Assembly: GCA_008931825.1 (NCBI GenBank)
Contig: QXVZ01002565.1
Location: 1 to 20,729, forward strand
DNA length: 20,729 nt
Reading direction: 5' to 3'
Source of the DNA: Phallusia fumigata
Taxonomy: Eukaryota; Chordata; Ascidiacea; Phlebobranchia; Ascidiidae
Shown here one piece after another: positions 20,171-20,729 of the stretch. The notes under the pieces were generated by a model that saw only the letters and a program-made list of their open reading frames with translations, did not search any database and was not told the origin of the DNA. Position 1 is the first letter of the stretch. Each line of letters opens with the position of its first letter. A program made the position numbers and the translations under genes.

Positions 20171-20729
20171 TAAGTCGCTGGAACAAAGTGAGTCTCCATG
20201 TGACGTACATTAATTGTCTGTCGAAACGAACTGCGATGAAGAAAAAACAATTGCAATAAACAGCAGCTTGTCTCTCCTACACGATAAGGTTTTTCCCGGT
20301 TTATTCTTTTCCCTTTGTCAAAAACAAATTTTAAAGTATCTCCCGTTGGTTCAGCTCAGATAAAACGTAACTGGCCCTGCAGATAAAACAGTCTTTTTTG
20401 GTGTTAGTGGTGACGGTACTAAATGTCAGAGTGTCGTCAACCTATTTAACTGGTGACTTTCACTCGAAGCTATTACTTTGACGCATGGGCACGAAATGAA
20501 AGGCATTTTCTCGAACAGAAAATGTTAGTTATTTCCTGCGTGAAATTGTCCTAGGATGACATTATATTATCCAGTAAGCTAAAAGATGCAGTTTTGTTTG
20601 ATGTCGCTGAGCTAGGATAACTTGTCTGTTACTAATTCTAATCCTGTACTAATTTGACGTTATTCAGTTTAGAAGTTATATCACGTTTCGATCTGAGGAG
20701 ACAATAAATATATACTCGAATAAACACTT

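Larger units (their letters stand above)
18286..20729. other. Region right of gene D, no convincing gene
   Basis: The first 150 bp match the promoter region of gene C. The rest is AT-rich, with an artefactual 232-bp repeat at 19706-20170 and, at 20610-20700, motifs resembling 15050-15110 and 8030. One weak small frame (18834-19031) is listed separately. Confidence 0.5.

Noticed and set aside
19737-20173. Two identical 67-residue open frames on the plus strand
   Set aside because: They are the same sequence duplicated around an N at 19938, with no family resemblance; most likely chance frames in an assembly artefact.
1-20729. CRISPR array, tRNA or rRNA genes, bacterial operon signals
   Set aside because: The only regular repeats are the coding 60-bp minisatellite and small duplications; no cloverleaf or rRNA core motif was noticed, and the genes are intron-containing.

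Overview
The window is eukaryotic and almost certainly from an animal. It is AT-rich, and its genes have short exons separated by introns of about 100-400 bp with GT/AG borders. My best guess is an ascidian tunicate of the Ciona type. That rests on compact introns, a very polymorphic-looking assembly and SL-acceptor-like sites ahead of the start codons; it is an inference, not a demonstrated identity. No bacterial operon, rRNA, tRNA or CRISPR signal was seen.

The main content is a tandem cluster of four paralogous genes, all on the minus strand, here called A to D from left to right: A 1-2372 (3' end outside the window), B 5772-7176 (interrupted by an assembly gap), C 10180-13935 (complete) and D 15762-18285 (lacks one module). 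The shared design is an 8-exon gene for a secreted, cell-surface glycoprotein: a signal-peptide exon (58 nt in all four); two phase 1-1 exons for a cysteine-rich N-terminal module with a Ly6/uPAR-like cysteine pattern; four exons (109, about 115, about 290, about 185 nt) for a cysteine-containing, probably helical module I do not recognise; and a last exon for a Thr/Ser/Pro/Ala stalk ending in a GPI-anchor-like hydrophobic tail. Exon lengths and intron phases match between copies almost to the base. Stalk length differs greatly: the last exon codes for about 307 residues in C, 90 in B and 55 in D. C owes its length to a 60-bp coding minisatellite.

The cluster grew by segmental duplication. 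The stretch from A through its upstream intergenic DNA into the last exon of a C-type gene was duplicated, leaving a broken piece of that exon at 5235-5455 and a second full-length copy of the intergenic DNA at 7177-10179. A 523-bp non-autonomous hAT-type element with a perfect 8-bp target duplication then inserted just upstream of gene B; the paralogous site beside gene A is still empty. Gene D has lost the cysteine-rich N-terminal module, yet exon 1 and exon 4 remain in compatible phase, so it may encode a shortened receptor rather than being dead.

Four single-N positions are assembly joins. Two (16139, 19938) are flanked by exact direct repeats and look like unmerged contig overlaps. One (3562) joins two copies about 4-5% different, perhaps two haplotypes. 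One (6841) hides about 1.5 kb including exons 3-6 of gene B. The right end (18286-20729) contains no convincing gene.
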